Source of the DNA: Monilinia fructicola
Taxonomy: Eukaryota; Ascomycota; Leotiomycetes; Helotiales; Sclerotiniaceae
Reading direction: 5' to 3'
Length of the DNA stretch: 64,000 bases
Assembly (NCBI GenBank): GCA_008692225.1
Contig: VICG01000010.1
Location: 620,001 to 684,000 of the forward strand
Shown: one piece after another, positions 62,595-64,000 of the stretch
Numbering within the stretch: the first letter of the stretch is position 1
How the letters are laid out: every line of letters starts with the position of its first letter
Position numbers and translations under genes: made by a program
Notes under the pieces: generated by a model
Seen by the model: only the letters and a program-made list of their open reading frames with translations
What the model was told of the DNA's origin: nothing
Database searches by the model: none

Positions 62595-63862
62595 TTATAG
62601 GATCTCCAAACCACTGGAACATGCTGCTGAAGTAACCAAGGGAGACACAGTGTCAAATATCTTTCTTGGATCCTTCGCGTCTGCTTGCGGTTCTCTGACC
62701 ATACAGTACAGATTGCATGTCTCGCCTTCGTCTTCACAAACATCTTCTTCACAAAGTGGAATCCAAAGTTTTCGTATATCTTCATGTTAGGAACATCCCG
62801 ACTAGATTCAAGATAGATCTTTTACCTTCTGCGTCAGCAATCTTCGTTACTTCCTTAGCTGCGCTTTTCCGATTCCTCTGCCTTGAGCTTCAGGATGAAC
62901 AACCATTATATTTAGAAAGTAGTATCCCGAGGATCGGTCCATATCTTGGATTGGGCTTCTGCTTGCCTGTCTTTTCAGATGTAGTAGCGCTATGGCGAGA
63001 AATTGCGTCAGTATTCTTTCGAGAGTGGCCTTACAACTTTTAGCAGTATGTGAGAAAGATGGAGTATGCGTTGCAAAGAGATAGAGAACACTCGATAGCA
63101 ATAAGGGTAGGGCTGACTTGGCCATGCGATGGGGTAACGTCCATCTACAGTCTCATCTGTGAGATGAAGAATTTCCCAAAATACATCCCAGCAGTTGGGG
63201 TTAGAGATCCATGCTGATAGTCACCTACAAGATGGAAGAAAACTGCGATGGTACAACAAGGCAAACGTTACTCATTCCCTTGATGGTCATGCTAGGGGAA
63301 CAAGAACATGGAACATATTTGGCTTTCTACCTTCACATTTAGGCCACCTCGACCGTACCAAATGTTCATGCTACTTGTTGAACCCACATGGACCAACTAT
63401 CAATCCATTCTGCCCACGTTTCTGGCGACCCGGAAGCTTTGGGAGGTAAACCACATTGCAACACCAAAACTCGATGGCTTTCACTATCTTTAGCAACATA
63501 GAACAGGCCGTTTCGGATTCCCATCGACATCGAATCCCAAGAGAGATTGAATTTCTGACTAGGTTGAACTACCGAAGTCTATGTCAGTGACGAACAATCA
63601 TGGTATCGCGCGAAACATGAAACACTCTCTGGCGAATATCTCGGCGATTCAGGATGATCGAAGGCGAATCGGCACCATTACTCGCTACGATGCTTGAAGA
63701 AACACGAAAAAGAAAGATGTTTTAGACATAGAGACAAAAAAACCTTACCTTCGATCGATCATTGTAGATCCAGAGATTATAAGGGTCCTCTTTAAATGCT
63801 CCTGAAAGCATTGACAGCGCCAGGATATCGGCTTCTGTGAGTAGAGATATTTTGAAAGCCAT
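62595..63862 (-). pseudogene. GNAT-family N-acetyltransferase, frame disrupted
   Basis: Exon 1 (63749-63862) reads M-A-F-K-I-S-L-L-T-E-A-D...D-P-Y-N-L-W-I-Y-N-D-R-S-K, the usual start of fungal GNAT proteins, then a GTAAGG donor. Later blocks in different frames include L-F-Y-V-A-K-D-S, W-Y-G-R-G-G-L-N-V-K, Y-Y-F-L-N-I-M-V-V-H-P-E-A-Q-G-R-G-I-G-K (the acetyl-CoA loop, coded near 62870-62888) and I-A-D-A-E-G-K-R-S. The end block is N-M-K-I-Y-E-N-F-G-F-H-F-V-K-K-M, then C-N-L-Y-C-M-V-R-E-P, with a stop at 62595. As in the neighbouring NADH dehydrogenase, frames change by single bases while residues stay conserved. Family certain; substrate unknown. Intron boundaries in the middle are not resolved. 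Confidence 0.75.
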
Positions 63863-64000
63863 TGTAAGAAGTCGAGTTCAAATGAGACCGAGACTAGCAA
63901 AGTACAGCGATGAAAAAATGTCAATTTAGGACCCGTTCTTTCTACAGATTATAACCAATTCGATTGCTAGTTGCTGAGGATTTTATACTCGATCGTATAA
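63863..64000. other. GNAT upstream flank at window edge
   Basis: 138 bp of non-coding sequence; the likely promoter continues outside the window. Confidence 0.5.

Overview
This 64 kb window is nuclear DNA from a filamentous ascomycete. The genes carry short GT-AG introns (about 45-120 bp, many with CTAAC/CTAAT-type branch points). The tRNA has an intron. The proteins are typical ascomycete ones: a V-ATPase c' subunit (a fungus-specific paralogue), a DEP-DH-PH-CNH Rho1 GEF, an external NADH dehydrogenase and a secreted aspartic protease. Protein resemblance and the intergenic style (many TACCTA/TACTCCGTA words and microsatellites) suggest Leotiomycetes, perhaps Sclerotiniaceae. That placement is recollection and inference, not a search result.

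Layout. 0-13 kb: EMC1 (+), an atypical SDR (+), a BTB-like fungal protein (+), a VOC/glyoxalase-fold protein (-), a tRNA t6A dehydratase (Tcd) (+). 13-15 kb: a PPxY alpha-arrestin (-). 15-24.5 kb: a long gene-poor tract with many simple repeats and one intron-containing tRNA-Arg(ACG). 24.5-31 kb: a second VOC protein (-), a seven-exon Mx/dynamin-like GTPase (-), and the very-long-chain 3-hydroxyacyl-CoA dehydratase (+). 31.8-37.4 kb: the Rho GEF (-) and V-ATPase c' (+). 37-41 kb: gene-poor. 41-50 kb: aspartic protease (+), a coiled-coil membrane-tail protein (+), a DUF4336-type protein (+). 50-57 kb: a Ser/Thr-rich GPI-type protein (-), a small conserved protein (+), CDC48 (-). 57-64 kb: a repeat-rich spacer, an NADH dehydrogenase (-) and a GNAT acetyltransferase (-), both broken by many small indels, on either side of an AT-rich tandem repeat with RIP-like changes.

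The genes are mostly unlinked housekeeping functions: ER protein biogenesis, ER fatty-acid elongation, p97 segregase, vacuolar acidification, cell-wall Rho signalling, tRNA modification and mitochondrial NADH oxidation. I see no secondary-metabolite cluster, no intact transposon, no CRISPR array and no obvious new multi-gene system. The signals most worth checking are: (i) frame disruptions with almost no amino-acid decay, which are sparse in EMC1, the Rho GEF and a small gene near 52.8 kb and dense at 59.3-63.9 kb; (ii) the AT-rich tandem duplication with CpA-to-TpA differences; (iii) an over-represented TACTCCGTA word; (iv) a Cys-rich small ORF opposite the BTB-like gene; (v) a coiled-coil protein with a VPGP repeat and a membrane tail; (vi) an SDR without its catalytic Tyr/Lys. 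Splice sites are given where I could trace the reading phase through them by hand.
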